Notes: generated by a model from the letters alone, not told the origin. Counted from the stretch's first letter, positions 1 to 7,719 are shown. The stretch: DNA of 18,454 nucleotides from Scatomorpha gallistercoris (GCA_018713005.1 DVFX01000101.1:1-18454); one strand, 5' to 3'. Translations and numbers: made by a program.

Positions 1-94
1 GCAGGCCGTCTATGCGGCGGCGGCCTTTGCGGGCCTCGTCCATGGCCTCAAGGTATGCCGTGAAGGCCCGGGAAATCGCGGCGGGAACTGCCAT
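1..94 (-). CDS. Partial gene, N-terminus only, downstream of the isomerase
   Basis: An open frame starts with ATG at 94-92 and runs off the left edge of the window, giving about 31 residues that begin MAVPAAISRAFTAYLEAM. Its ATG overlaps the stop codon of the isomerase gene by one base (TGATG), an arrangement typical of translational coupling. No strong Shine-Dalgarno sequence is visible, which fits re-initiation. Codon third positions are rich in G and C, as in the neighbouring genes. The fragment looks helical and basic and is too short to assign to a family. By position it would be the next gene of the sugar operon, so an enzyme of the same pathway is possible, but this is inference. Confidence 0.5.
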   Translation of the reverse strand, partial: MAVPAAISRAFTAYLEAMDEARKGRRRIDGL

Positions 95-1584
95 CAGGCC
101 CAGGGATTCTCGTCCGGGTAGGGCAGGCTCTTCGGCTGGTTGTAGGCTATATCCTGAACGCCGAGCATCTTCATGACCTCGAAGAGGGCCTTGCCGTAGT
201 GGCCGAAGGCGACGGCGCCGTGGTGCGGATAGCGCTTCTCTATGAGCACATGGCGGTAGAAGCGGCCCATTTCGGGGATAGCGAACACGCCGATGCCGCC
301 GAAGCTGCGGGTGGCGACGGGCAGGATCTCGCCCTCGGCGATGTAGGAGCGCAGGTTGCCGTCGCTGTCACACTGCAGGCGGTAGAAGGTGATGTCGCTC
401 GGCGCGATGTCGCCCTCAATGGTGCCGCGGGTGAAGTCGGGGTCGCTGCCGGCGGGCTCGAGCAGGCGGTGCTGGATGAGCTGGTACTTGACGGCGCGGT
501 CGGCGCAGAGCTTGCAGCTGGGTGTGTTGCCGCAGTGGAAGCCCATGAAGGTGTCGGTGAGCTCATAGGGGAACTTGCCCTTGATGTTCTCCTCGTAGAG
601 GTCGCGGGGCACGGAGTTGTTGATGTCGAGCAGCGTGACCGTGTCCTCGCTGACGCACATGCCTATATACTCGCTCAGCGCGCCGTAGATGTCGACCTCG
701 CAGGAGACGGGGATGCCGCGGGACACGAGGCGGCTGTTGACGTAGCAGGGCTCGAAGCCGAACTCCTTCGGGAAGGCGGGCCAGCACTTGTCGGCGAAGG
801 CGACGAACTGCCTGGAGCCCTTGTGCTCCTCGGCCCAGTCGAGCAGGGTGAGCTCAAACTGCGCCATGCGGGCGCTCAAATCCGGGTAATAGCAGCCCTC
901 GCCCATCTCCTTGGCCATGTCCTCGCAGACGGCGGGGATGCGCGGGTCGTTCGCGTGGGCCTTGTAGGCGACAAGCAGGTCCAGCTCGCTGTTCTCCTCT
1001 ATCTCGACGCCGAGCTCGTAGAGGCCCTTGATGGGCGCGTTGCAGGCGAAGAAGTCCTGCGGGCGCGGTCCGAAGGAGATTATCTTGAGCTGGCTCAGGC
1101 CGATGAGGGTGCGGGCGATGGGCTTGAACTCGGCTATCATGGCGGCCACGTCGTCGGCGGTGCCCACGGGGTACTCGGGCATGTAGGCCTTCAGGTGGCG
1201 CATGCCCAGGTTGTAGGAGCAGTTGAGCATGCCGCAGTAGGCGTCGCCGCGGCCGTCAATGAGGTCGCTGCCGGTCTCTTCGGCGGCGGCGGCGTACATC
1301 ACGGGGCCGTCGAAGTACCTGGCGACAAGGGTCTCGGGGGTCTCGGGGCCGAAGTTGCCGAGGAACACGCACAGGGCGTTGCAGCCTGCGGCCTTGACTT
1401 CCTCGACGGCCTTGAGCATATCGCGCTCGTTCTCCACGGTGGTCTTGCACTCGTAGACGTCCAGGCCGCGCTTGGCGCAGGCCTCCGCCACGGCGGCGCG
1501 GCGGCGCTCGGAGAGCGAGATTATGAAGCAGTCACGGCTGACGGCGATGATGCCGAGCTTTACAGTGGGTATGTTGGTGAGCAT
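94..1584 (-). CDS. L-fucose/L-arabinose isomerase family protein (FucI-like aldose-ketose isomerase)
   Basis: Predicted cytoplasmic aldose-ketose isomerase of 496 residues, related to L-fucose isomerase but shorter than E. coli FucI (about 590). Landmarks are GNFGPETPETL in the N-terminal half, SCEVDIYGALSEY with Glu296, LLDINNS with Asp320, and PHHGAVAFGHYG with His454/His455. Glu296 and Asp320 are 24 residues apart, the same spacing as the metal-binding Glu337 and Asp361 of E. coli FucI, so an Mn-type active site is likely. The ATG at 1584 is chosen over the ATG five codons upstream because GAGGTG lies at proper spacing before it and nothing useful lies before the other. Substrate is uncertain: FucI-type enzymes accept L-fucose and D-arabinose, whereas the operon kinase looks specific for D-xylulose. 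It may therefore make D-xylulose or D-ribulose from a pentose. Confidence 0.85.
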   Translation of the reverse strand: MLTNIPTVKLGIIAVSRDCFIISLSERRRAAVAEACAKRGLDVYECKTTVENERDMLKAVEEVKAAGCNALCVFLGNFGPETPETLVARYFDGPVMYAAAAEETGSDLIDGRGDAYCGMLNCSYNLGMRHLKAYMPEYPVGTADDVAAMIAEFKPIARTLIGLSQLKIISFGPRPQDFFACNAPIKGLYELGVEIEENSELDLLVAYKAHANDPRIPAVCEDMAKEMGEGCYYPDLSARMAQFELTLLDWAEEHKGSRQFVAFADKCWPAFPKEFGFEPCYVNSRLVSRGIPVSCEVDIYGALSEYIGMCVSEDTVTLLDINNSVPRDLYEENIKGKFPYELTDTFMGFHCGNTPSCKLCADRAVKYQLIQHRLLEPAGSDPDFTRGTIEGDIAPSDITFYRLQCDSDGNLRSYIAEGEILPVATRSFGGIGVFAIPEMGRFYRHVLIEKRYPHHGAVAFGHYGKALFEVMKMLGVQDIAYNQPKSLPYPDENPWA

Positions 1585-1646
1585 TTTGATACACCTCATT
1601 TTCGAATTTTGAGTATTTTTAAGTTATGAGTGTCGCGCTATTGCCC

Positions 1647-2282
1647 TCAGATATCTTCTCTGATGTCCACGTTCACGCCCTTGAGGGCGACGACGGCGCC
1701 CTGGGCAGCCTCGCTGCTCTCCGCGTGGGCGAGCAGCCACTTGTTGCAGGCCCAGAGGAGCTTGTCCTCGTCGTTGAGGGACTCCATCTCCGGCTTTGGC
1801 CCGTTGGTGCCGCGCGGGAGCGCAACCAGAACGCGGAAGCCCTCGCCTTTGGCGGCGGAGCATGGCGCGTAGTGCAGCGTGGTGGCGTAGACCTCGACCA
1901 CAACGCCGCGCGGGACGCGGAAGGCGCGGACGCGGTCGGTGTCCAGCGAGCCGTCGACGATGTCGTCCTCCCTGGCGACGAGCAGGATGAAGTCGCTGGT
2001 GCCGCAGTTTATCTCGCTGTCGCGGTGGTACTCGAGGCAGTTGAGCCGAGTGTTGTGGCCGTTGCACCAGCCGAGCTGGATGGGCATGCCGCCGTAGGCG
2101 TTCACGGCGAGCTTTTCAGCTATGGGCAGGGCCTCGAGCTCCGGCTGGGACGCGACATAGTCGGTCGCCTCCGGCAGCGGGGTGTACTTCTCCAGCGCCT
2201 CGAGCAGCTCCGAGGTGTCGTAGCCCGGGAGCACCTTGCCGTAGGGCGCGAAGGCGCGGTCGAATACGGATTCTATTTTCAT
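1647..2282 (-). CDS. DUF4867-like cupin protein, ureidoglycolate lyase (AllA)-like fold
   Basis: A 211-residue soluble protein without signal peptide or membrane segments. I match it from memory to the uncharacterised DUF4867 family, often found near sugar isomerases in Firmicutes. The central part (about 80-160) resembles ureidoglycolate lyase: LEYH (83-86) followed by Ser89/Glu90, the strand FILLVA, then RVRAF (117-121), a VPRGVVVEV turn, and LHYAP (136-140). AllA has the same order of LExH, a VxVA strand, LRAF and WHHPL. A cupin barrel with a metal site using His86, Glu90 and His137 is inferred. The start is ATG 2282, preceded by GAGGTGAT; a GTG three codons upstream falls inside that ribosome binding site. 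Its place between kinase/membrane genes and the isomerase suggests a role in sugar isomerisation, epimerisation or sugar acid chemistry, but no function is established. Confidence 0.7.
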   Translation of the reverse strand: MKIESVFDRAFAPYGKVLPGYDTSELLEALEKYTPLPEATDYVASQPELEALPIAEKLAVNAYGGMPIQLGWCNGHNTRLNCLEYHRDSEINCGTSDFILLVAREDDIVDGSLDTDRVRAFRVPRGVVVEVYATTLHYAPCSAAKGEGFRVLVALPRGTNGPKPEMESLNDEDKLLWACNKWLLAHAESSEAAQGAVVALKGVNVDIREDI

Positions 2283-2318
2283 AGTTATCACCTCATGGTA
2301 TTACCTGAGAATTGTGGC

Positions 2319-2990
2319 TTACTTGTCTTTTTCCGGCCCGGCAGCCGCGAGCCCGAGCCCCCAGGCGCAGAGTTTACGGCTCAGCGGGAAGCACAGCTGC
2401 GCCGTCGGCCCCACGAGGAACGCGCACACCACCGTGCCCGCGCCCAGCACTCCGCCCAGCAGCCAACCCGCGAGGGCGAAGGCCACGTCGACTGAGACTC
2501 GCACGACGCCGAAGGGCTTTTTGAATATCTCGCTTATTGACACGGCCACGAGGTCGTTCGGCCCCGCGCCGAGGTCTGAGCTTATGACTACCGTCATGCC
2601 GAAGGCCAGTATCACGCAGCCCGCGACCAGCAGAACTATCCTGCCCGCGAGGGGCAGCGAGCCCAGCACGGGGTCCAGCAGCAGCTCCCAGAGGTCGATT
2701 ATCGGCCCGCCGAGAGCCATGCAGATGACGGTGCCAATCTTGACGAAGCCCTTGGCGGCTATGAGCAGCACGAGCATGATTATGAGCGAGACGAGCAGGT
2801 GCACCCTTCCGTGCGTGTCCAGGAAAGCGGGCCAGGGTATGGCCCGGTGCAGGCCCTGAATGAGTACGTTGAAGGGGTCGCTCCCCAGGTTGCTCAGGAG
2901 GAAAAGCGTCACGCCCAGATGGGCTATCGTCAGCCCGAGCAGCAGCTCAACAGCCCTCACGGCGAGCTCACGGGCGGTCATCTTCCTCAC
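2319..2990 (-). CDS. YczE/YyaS/YitT family integral membrane protein
   Basis: A 223-residue polytopic membrane protein with about five or six hydrophobic segments. The N-terminal part (LLLGLTIAHLGVTLFLLSNLGSD, split across residues 16-38) and the LGSDPFNVL and LGAGPNDLV motifs are typical of the YczE/YitT family, whose biochemical role is unknown. The two motifs sit in two halves of the protein, which suggests an internal repeat. The start is GTG at 2990, overlapping the stop of the upstream 101-residue gene in a GTGA arrangement, so translation is coupled. An ATG three codons later is an alternative start. Family membership is clear; a transport role in this operon is inference from context. 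Confidence 0.85.
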   Translation of the reverse strand: MRKMTARELAVRAVELLLGLTIAHLGVTLFLLSNLGSDPFNVLIQGLHRAIPWPAFLDTHGRVHLLVSLIIMLVLLIAAKGFVKIGTVICMALGGPIIDLWELLLDPVLGSLPLAGRIVLLVAGCVILAFGMTVVISSDLGAGPNDLVAVSISEIFKKPFGVVRVSVDVAFALAGWLLGGVLGAGTVVCAFLVGPTAQLCFPLSRKLCAWGLGLAAAGPEKDK

Positions 2991-3292
2991 TGGTCCTCGT
3001 CCTCCTCGGCGCGCCTGTGCTCGAGCTCTTCATACTCCTCCGGGGTGTACTCGGCGTCCGCGAGCTCGCGCTTATACCGCATCCAGGTGTATACCAGCAC
3101 AGCGGCTGCGCAGATGACCAACCCTATGCCGAGCACCCAGGCCATCGTCACGCTCAGGCCGTCGGGCTCGCCGTAGAGCGGGGTCGTGCGGTAGCCGAGG
3201 TAACCGATGTACACGGCGACCACGGCGTAGAGCACGGCGCGCACCTGGGCGCGGTTTTTCTTTTCGTAGTGGTAGACCTTCTTATCCTGCAT
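2987..3292 (-). CDS. Small membrane protein with two predicted TM segments, unknown function
   Basis: A 101-residue protein that I do not recognise. Residues 1-14 are basic and polar, two hydrophobic segments follow (about 16-33 and 50-70), and the last 28 residues are very acidic, with EEYEELEHRRAEEDEDQ at the end. A hairpin topology with both ends in the cytoplasm would fit the positive-inside rule. The ATG at 3292 lies one base after the xylulokinase stop codon (TGA C ATG), and the 3' end overlaps the YczE-type gene by 4 nt. Tight coupling on both sides argues for a real gene and suggests it works together with the YczE-like protein, as a partner subunit or regulator. That is inference. 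Confidence 0.75.
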   Translation of the reverse strand: MQDKKVYHYEKKNRAQVRAVLYAVVAVYIGYLGYRTTPLYGEPDGLSVTMAWVLGIGLVICAAAVLVYTWMRYKRELADAEYTPEEYEELEHRRAEEDEDQ

Positions 3293-3293
3293 G

Positions 3294-4769
3294 TCAGTTC
3301 AGCGCCGGGAACACGCCCTTGAGGGCGGGGTAGATTTGCTTGAAGGCCTGGTAGCGCCGCTCGTACTTTGCGGTGAGGTCGCCATCTGGCTTGACGGTCT
3401 CGCTGACCTTGACCAGCTTCTCGCAGACCTCGCGCACTGAGGAATACGCGCCGCAGCAGACCATGGCGAGCATTGCGCCGCCCATGCCGGGCCCCTGCTC
3501 GCTGACAGGCAGGTCCAGCTCTATGCCCAGCACGTTGGCCATAATCTTGCGCCAGAGCGGGCTCTTGGCGCCGCCGCCGCAGAGCATGCTGCGCTTGATT
3601 TCTATGCCCAGGGAGCGCGCAACCTCCAGGCTGTCGCGTATGGCAAAGGCCACGCCCTCGAGCACCGCCTGGGTTATGTCGGCGCGGGTGGTGTCCATGG
3701 TCATGCCCACGAGCGTACCGCGCGCGTTAGTGTCGTTGATGGGCGAGCGCTCGCCCATCAGGTAGGGCAGGAAGTAGACATGGTTCTCACCGAGCTTGTC
3801 ATCGGTTATCGGGGCCTGCTCGGCGTTGTAGTCCGTAGTGCTGAAGATGTCCTCCATCAGCCACTTGTTGCAGCTGGCGGCGGAGAGCATACAGCCCATC
3901 AGGTGATAGTTGCCGTCGGCGTGTGCGAAGGCGTGCAGGGCGTTGCTCGGGTCGACGCCGAAGCTGTCGCTGGATATGAAGATGGTGCCCGAGGTGCCGA
4001 GCGAAATGTTGCAGGCGCCCTCGCCCACAGTCCCGGTGCCGACGGCAGCGGCGGCGTTGTCGCCCGCGCCCGCGCAAACCTTCACGTTCTCGCTCAGGCC
4101 CAGCTGGGCGGCAATCTCCGGCTTGAGCGTGCCGACGCACTCATAGCTCTCGAAGAGCCTGGGCATCTGCGCCTCGGCGACTCCGCAGAGCTCAAGCATT
4201 TCTTTTGACCAGCACTTGTGCTCCACGTCCAGGAGCAGCATGCCGCTCGCGTCGGAGTAGTCGCAGCAGTGTACGCCGGTGAGGACGTAGTTTATGTAGT
4301 CCTTGGGCAGCATTATCTTTGCTATCCTGGCGAAGTTCTCGGGCTCGTTTTTGCGCATCCAGAGCAGCTTGGGAGCCGTGAAGCCCGCGAAGGCGATGTT
4401 TGCCGTCCAGGCGGAAAGCTTGTCCTTGCCGACGGCGCCGTTGAGGTATTCCACCTCGGCGCTGGTGCGCCCGTCGTTCCACAGGATGCAGGGACGGATG
4501 ACGTTGTCGTCCTTGTCCAGGGCCACGAGGCCGTGCATCTGGCCTCCGGCGCCTATGCCCGCCACCTGGCCGGCGTCAAAGCCCGCGACCAGTTCCGGTA
4601 CGCCCTCCATTACGGCGTGCCGCCAGTCCTCGGGCTTCTGTTCGCTCCAGCCTGGGTGCGGGAAAGACAGGGGATATTCCTTTGACACGGTGTTGAGCAC
4701 CGCGCCGCTCTCGTCGAGGAGCAGCAGCTTTACGGCGCTTGTACCGAGGTCGATTCCTATGTAGAGCAT
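3294..4769 (-). CDS. xylB: Xylulokinase (FGGY carbohydrate kinase)
   Basis: Predicted D-xylulose kinase of 491 residues, which phosphorylates D-xylulose with ATP to D-xylulose 5-phosphate for entry into the pentose phosphate pathway. It follows E. coli XylB closely. Features are the phosphate-1 loop IGIDLGTSAVK (4-14), GQMHG (76-80; XylB has Met77-His78-Gly79 in its sugar site), ILWNDGR, LPKDY, SDASG and GAGDNAA with the likely catalytic base Asp237. Then come SLGTSG and a C-terminal GGGAKSPLWRK ATP-site loop. The open frame extends 26 codons upstream, but the ATG at 4769 is preceded by GGAGGAAC at ideal spacing and aligns with the family N-terminus. A 199-nt gap with terminator-like hairpins separates it from the permease gene. 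Activity on D-ribulose cannot be excluded. Confidence 0.9.
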   Translation of the reverse strand: MLYIGIDLGTSAVKLLLLDESGAVLNTVSKEYPLSFPHPGWSEQKPEDWRHAVMEGVPELVAGFDAGQVAGIGAGGQMHGLVALDKDDNVIRPCILWNDGRTSAEVEYLNGAVGKDKLSAWTANIAFAGFTAPKLLWMRKNEPENFARIAKIMLPKDYINYVLTGVHCCDYSDASGMLLLDVEHKCWSKEMLELCGVAEAQMPRLFESYECVGTLKPEIAAQLGLSENVKVCAGAGDNAAAAVGTGTVGEGACNISLGTSGTIFISSDSFGVDPSNALHAFAHADGNYHLMGCMLSAASCNKWLMEDIFSTTDYNAEQAPITDDKLGENHVYFLPYLMGERSPINDTNARGTLVGMTMDTTRADITQAVLEGVAFAIRDSLEVARSLGIEIKRSMLCGGGAKSPLWRKIMANVLGIELDLPVSEQGPGMGGAMLAMVCCGAYSSVREVCEKLVKVSETVKPDGDLTAKYERRYQAFKQIYPALKGVFPALN

Positions 4770-4788
4770 ATATGTTCCTCCAAAAAAT

Positions 4789-4802
4789 GTCCGGAAGCGG
4801 AC
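4789..4802 (-). terminator. Weak attenuator-like hairpin with U6 tract just upstream of xylB
   Basis: Read on the minus strand, GTCCG-CTTC-CGGAC forms a 5-bp stem with a 4-nt loop, followed by A and six T residues (4787-4782). It ends immediately before the xylB ribosome binding site GGAGG (4780-4776). The stem is short, so termination would be inefficient. It could also modulate ribosome access. Confidence 0.35.
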
Positions 4803-4853
4803 TCCCGGCGCCGATGGGCTATCCGCAGGCACAGCGCACAGGCACAAGAAAAC

Positions 4854-4887
4854 CCGGGCTCACCAGTGCTCACACTGGTGAGCCCGG
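4854..4887 (-). terminator. Rho-independent terminator between mmsB and xylB
   Basis: A perfect 15-bp inverted repeat (4854-4868 with 4873-4887) with a 4-nt loop, followed on the minus strand by G and then TTTTCTT. It lies about 80 nt past the permease stop codon. It should end part of the transcripts from the transporter genes and lower expression of xylB and later genes. The T tract is interrupted, which favours partial read-through. Confidence 0.7.
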
Positions 4888-4913
4888 ACGTTTACAGCTG
4901 TACGGCTATTGTC

Positions 4914-4939
4914 CTTCGGCCTTTGGCCGGGGCTTTTTT
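4914..4939 (+). terminator. Terminator-like hairpin on the opposite (plus) strand
   Basis: On the plus strand an 8-bp stem (4914-4921 with 4925-4932, two G-T wobbles, loop TTT) is followed by GC-free TTTTTT at 4934-4939. No plus-strand gene precedes it. If active, it would stop antisense RNA before it enters the permease gene. Confidence 0.3.
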
Positions 4940-4968
4940 CAGGATGGCGCAGCCGTCCGTGCAGTATA

Positions 4969-6153
4969 TCAGGTCTTGCCGGACTTGCGGCTGGTTACGA
5001 CGTCGAAGATGACGGCCACGAGGAGCACGCCGCCCTTGACGACCTGCTGGATGGAGTCGCCCATGCCCATGATGGACATGCCCATGTTGATGACGCCCAG
5101 GAGCAGCGCGCCGATGACGACGCCGCCGATTGTGCCGCTGCCGCCGTAGGCGCTGGCGCCGCCTATGAAGCAGGCGCCGATGGCGTCCATCTCAAAGCTG
5201 TTGCCGGTGTTGCCGTTGACGGAGCCGACGCGCGCCGCGTTCAGCAGGCCGCAGAGGCCGGCAAGCAGGCCCATATTGGCGTAGGCGATGAAGTAAATCT
5301 TGTTGGTGTTGATGCCGGAGAGCTGAGTGGCCTTCTCGTTGCCGCCTACGGCGTAGAAGTAGCGGCCGAAGGCTGTCTTGCTGGTGATGAAGTTGTAGAT
5401 AAGGCACACGGCGATAACCCATATGAGCATTACGGAGATGCCGCGGTACTGGCTGAGCAGATAGCAGTAGTAGACGATGAGCGCCGCGATAACAATTGAA
5501 CGGGCGAAATCGCTGAGCGCACTGTTCTGACGGTAGCCGTGCTTGGCGCGGTCGCGGCGGGTCCTGATGGTATTGAGGATTACGAGGACAGCGACGATGA
5601 CGCCTATTATGAGCGCGCTCCAAACCGCTCCACCGTCGTCAAGGCCGGGGATCTGGATGTACTTGGTGAAGAAGTCCAGGAAGCTCTGGTCCTGGATGGA
5701 GACCGTGCGGTTGTCGAGGACTATACGGCCGATGCCGCGGAATATGAACATGCCGCCGAGGGTGGTGATGAAGGGCGGGATGCGGACATAGCCTATCCAG
5801 TAGCCCTGCCATACGCCGACCGCGAGGCCGATGATGAGGCAGATGATGATGGTCAGATAGCTGTTCATGCCGAGGTTGGTGATGAACACGGCGGCGATGC
5901 CGCCGACCATGCAGATGACGGAGCCGACGGACAGGTCTATGTTGCCGCCGGTCAGTATGCAGAGCAGCATGCCGCAGGCCATAACCAGGACGTAGCCGTT
6001 CTGGAGCATCAGGTTCGACATGTTCTGCGCGTAAAGCAGGCGGCCGTCGGTCAAAAACGCGAACAGGGCAAAGACGACGACCAACGCTATTACCATTGCG
6101 TATTTGGTGAGGAAATCCACCACGCTTACACGGCTTTTAGTCTTTTCATTCAT
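4969..6153 (-). CDS. mmsB: Sugar ABC transporter permease, MmsB/GguB type
   Basis: A 394-residue inner membrane permease of the ribose/xylose class (BPD_transp_2). It forms the translocation channel for the monosaccharide delivered by the ChvE-like lipoprotein and works with the MmsA-type ATPase. About ten hydrophobic segments are visible. Landmarks are GGNIDLSVGSVICMVGG in the first half, IPPFITTLGGMFIFRGIGR in the middle, and GGASAYGGSGTIGGVVIGALLLGVINMGM near the C-terminus. The length agrees with MmsB/GguB and XylH (about 390) and exceeds RbsC (about 320). The ATG at 6153 has a GGGAG ribosome binding site. The gene starts 18 nt after the ATPase stop codon. Its own 3' end is followed by a hairpin terminator. 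Confidence 0.92.
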   Translation of the reverse strand: MNEKTKSRVSVVDFLTKYAMVIALVVVFALFAFLTDGRLLYAQNMSNLMLQNGYVLVMACGMLLCILTGGNIDLSVGSVICMVGGIAAVFITNLGMNSYLTIIICLIIGLAVGVWQGYWIGYVRIPPFITTLGGMFIFRGIGRIVLDNRTVSIQDQSFLDFFTKYIQIPGLDDGGAVWSALIIGVIVAVLVILNTIRTRRDRAKHGYRQNSALSDFARSIVIAALIVYYCYLLSQYRGISVMLIWVIAVCLIYNFITSKTAFGRYFYAVGGNEKATQLSGINTNKIYFIAYANMGLLAGLCGLLNAARVGSVNGNTGNSFEMDAIGACFIGGASAYGGSGTIGGVVIGALLLGVINMGMSIMGMGDSIQQVVKGGVLLVAVIFDVVTSRKSGKT

Positions 6154-6171
6154 TGTTGCACACTCTCCCTT

Positions 6172-7719
6172 TTACCTTGCTGCGGTTGTATCGCGGATTA
6201 TATAACCCATGATGCTCTCCTGCGTGGCCTCGCTCGCGTCGACCTCGGCCAGGAGGCGCCCCTCGTTCATGACATAGATGCGGTCGCACATACCCAGCAG
6301 CTCAGGCAGCTCGGAGGATATCATAACTACGCTCTTGCCATTGGATACCATCTCGTTGATAAGGCAGTATATCTCGTACTTGGCGCCGACGTCGATGCCG
6401 CGGGTGGGCTCGTCCATGATGAGCACGTCCGGCTCGGTGAACATCCACTTGCCGAGCAGGGCCTTCTGCTGGTTGCCGCCGGAGAGGTGGCTGACCGACT
6501 GCTCTATGCTCGGCGTCTTGGTTCCCATTTCCTGCGTCATGTTTTCGGCGACCTGGACTTCCATGTCGGTATTTATCACACCGCCTCCACCGCAGACCTT
6601 GTCGAGGCGGGCGAGTGTGGTGTTGAAGCGTATGGACTCGTCCAGCACGAGGCCGTAGACCTTACGGTCCTCTGTGACGTAGGCGAGGCCGTGACGTATG
6701 GCGTCCTGCGGGTTCTTGAAGTTGACCTTCTTGCCGTTCATGTACAGCTCGCCGGAAATCCCGCTGCCGTAGCTCTTGCCGAATATGCTCATGGCGAGCT
6801 CGGTGCGTCCGGCGCCCTGCAGGCCGGAGAAGCCTACGACCTCTCCCTTATGTACATTGAAGGAGACGTGGTCGTCCACAATGCGCTCCTGATAGAGCGG
6901 GTGGTGGACGGTCCAGTCCTTGACCTCCAAGCTGATTTCATCGGAAACCTTGTGCTCGCGGTGCGGGTAGCGGTCCTCCATGGGGCGGCCGACCATGCCC
7001 TTGATTATCCTCTGCTCGGAGAACTCGTCGACGCCCTTCACCAGGGTCTCAATCGTCGAGCCGTCGCGCAGGATAGTGGCCTTGTCCGCGCAGTAGATTA
7101 TCTCGTTGAGCTTGTGGGTGATTATAATGCTCGTGAGCCCCTGCTTCTTGAACTCTATGAGCAGGTCGAGCAGCATCTTGGCGTCCTCGTCGTTGAGGGA
7201 GCTGGTGGGCTCGTCGAGTATGAGCAGGCGCACCTTCTTGGCAAAGGCCTTGGCTATCTCGACCAGCTGCTGCTTGCCGGTGCCGATGTCCTTGACCAGG
7301 GTGTGCGCGCTCTCTTTGAGGCCGACCTGGCGCATGTGCTTTTCAGCCTCGAAATATGTCTTGTTCCAGTCGATGACGCCGAGCTTGTTCTTGAACTCGT
7401 TGCCCAGGAACATGTTCTCTCCTATTGAGAGAAGCGGAATAAGGGCAAGCTCCTGGTGGATGATAACTATGCCGAGCTCTTCACTGTCCTTCAGGTTCTT
7501 GAACTGACAGAGCTTGCCGTCATAGTATATCTCTCCCGAGTAGCTGCCCACGGGGAATGTACCGCTGAGCACGTTCATCAGCGTGCTCTTTCCGGCGCCG
7601 TTTTCACCTATCAGGGCGTGAATCTCGCCCTCCTCCACCACAAGGTTGACGTTATCGAGCGCCTTGACGCCCGGGAACTCCTTCGTGATGGAGCGCATTT
7701 CAAGTAGTACTTTACCCAA
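6172..7719 (-). CDS. mmsA: Sugar ABC transporter ATPase, MmsA/GguA type (tandem nucleotide-binding domains)
   Basis: A 515-residue ATPase with two fused ABC domains that powers sugar import. Domain 1 has Walker A GENGAGKST (38-46), a GTGKQQLVEIAKA signature region (147-158) and Walker B LLILDEP (165-171). Domain 2 has the degenerate Walker A GLQGAGRTE normal for this class, signature LSGGNQQ (412-418) and LIMDEPTRG (433-441). The start is TTG at 7719, chosen because GGGAGGAGGAAC lies at proper spacing before it; the first ATG is seven codons later with no such site. A 345-nt structured spacer separates it from the chvE stop codon, and the permease gene follows after 18 nt. Family assignment is secure; the exact sugar is not shown by the ATPase. 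Confidence 0.93.
   Translation of the reverse strand: MGKVLLEMRSITKEFPGVKALDNVNLVVEEGEIHALIGENGAGKSTLMNVLSGTFPVGSYSGEIYYDGKLCQFKNLKDSEELGIVIIHQELALIPLLSIGENMFLGNEFKNKLGVIDWNKTYFEAEKHMRQVGLKESAHTLVKDIGTGKQQLVEIAKAFAKKVRLLILDEPTSSLNDEDAKMLLDLLIEFKKQGLTSIIITHKLNEIIYCADKATILRDGSTIETLVKGVDEFSEQRIIKGMVGRPMEDRYPHREHKVSDEISLEVKDWTVHHPLYQERIVDDHVSFNVHKGEVVGFSGLQGAGRTELAMSIFGKSYGSGISGELYMNGKKVNFKNPQDAIRHGLAYVTEDRKVYGLVLDESIRFNTTLARLDKVCGGGGVINTDMEVQVAENMTQEMGTKTPSIEQSVSHLSGGNQQKALLGKWMFTEPDVLIMDEPTRGIDVGAKYEIYCLINEMVSNGKSVVMISSELPELLGMCDRIYVMNEGRLLAEVDASEATQESIMGYIIRDTTAAR

Noticed and set aside
199..1629. Long plus-strand open frame opposite the isomerase gene (476 codons)
   Set aside because: It lies antisense to a well-supported enzyme, is a run of Ala, Gly, Val, Glu and Leu with no motif, and arises from the G+C-rich third positions of the real gene.
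4770..4847. N-terminal extension of xylulokinase
   Set aside because: The added 26 residues do not align with the family, and a strong ribosome binding site precedes the ATG at 4769.
5539..7428. Very long plus-strand open frame opposite mmsB and mmsA (629 codons)
   Set aside because: It spans two real genes on the other strand and has the same low-complexity composition; there is no ribosome binding site or family match.
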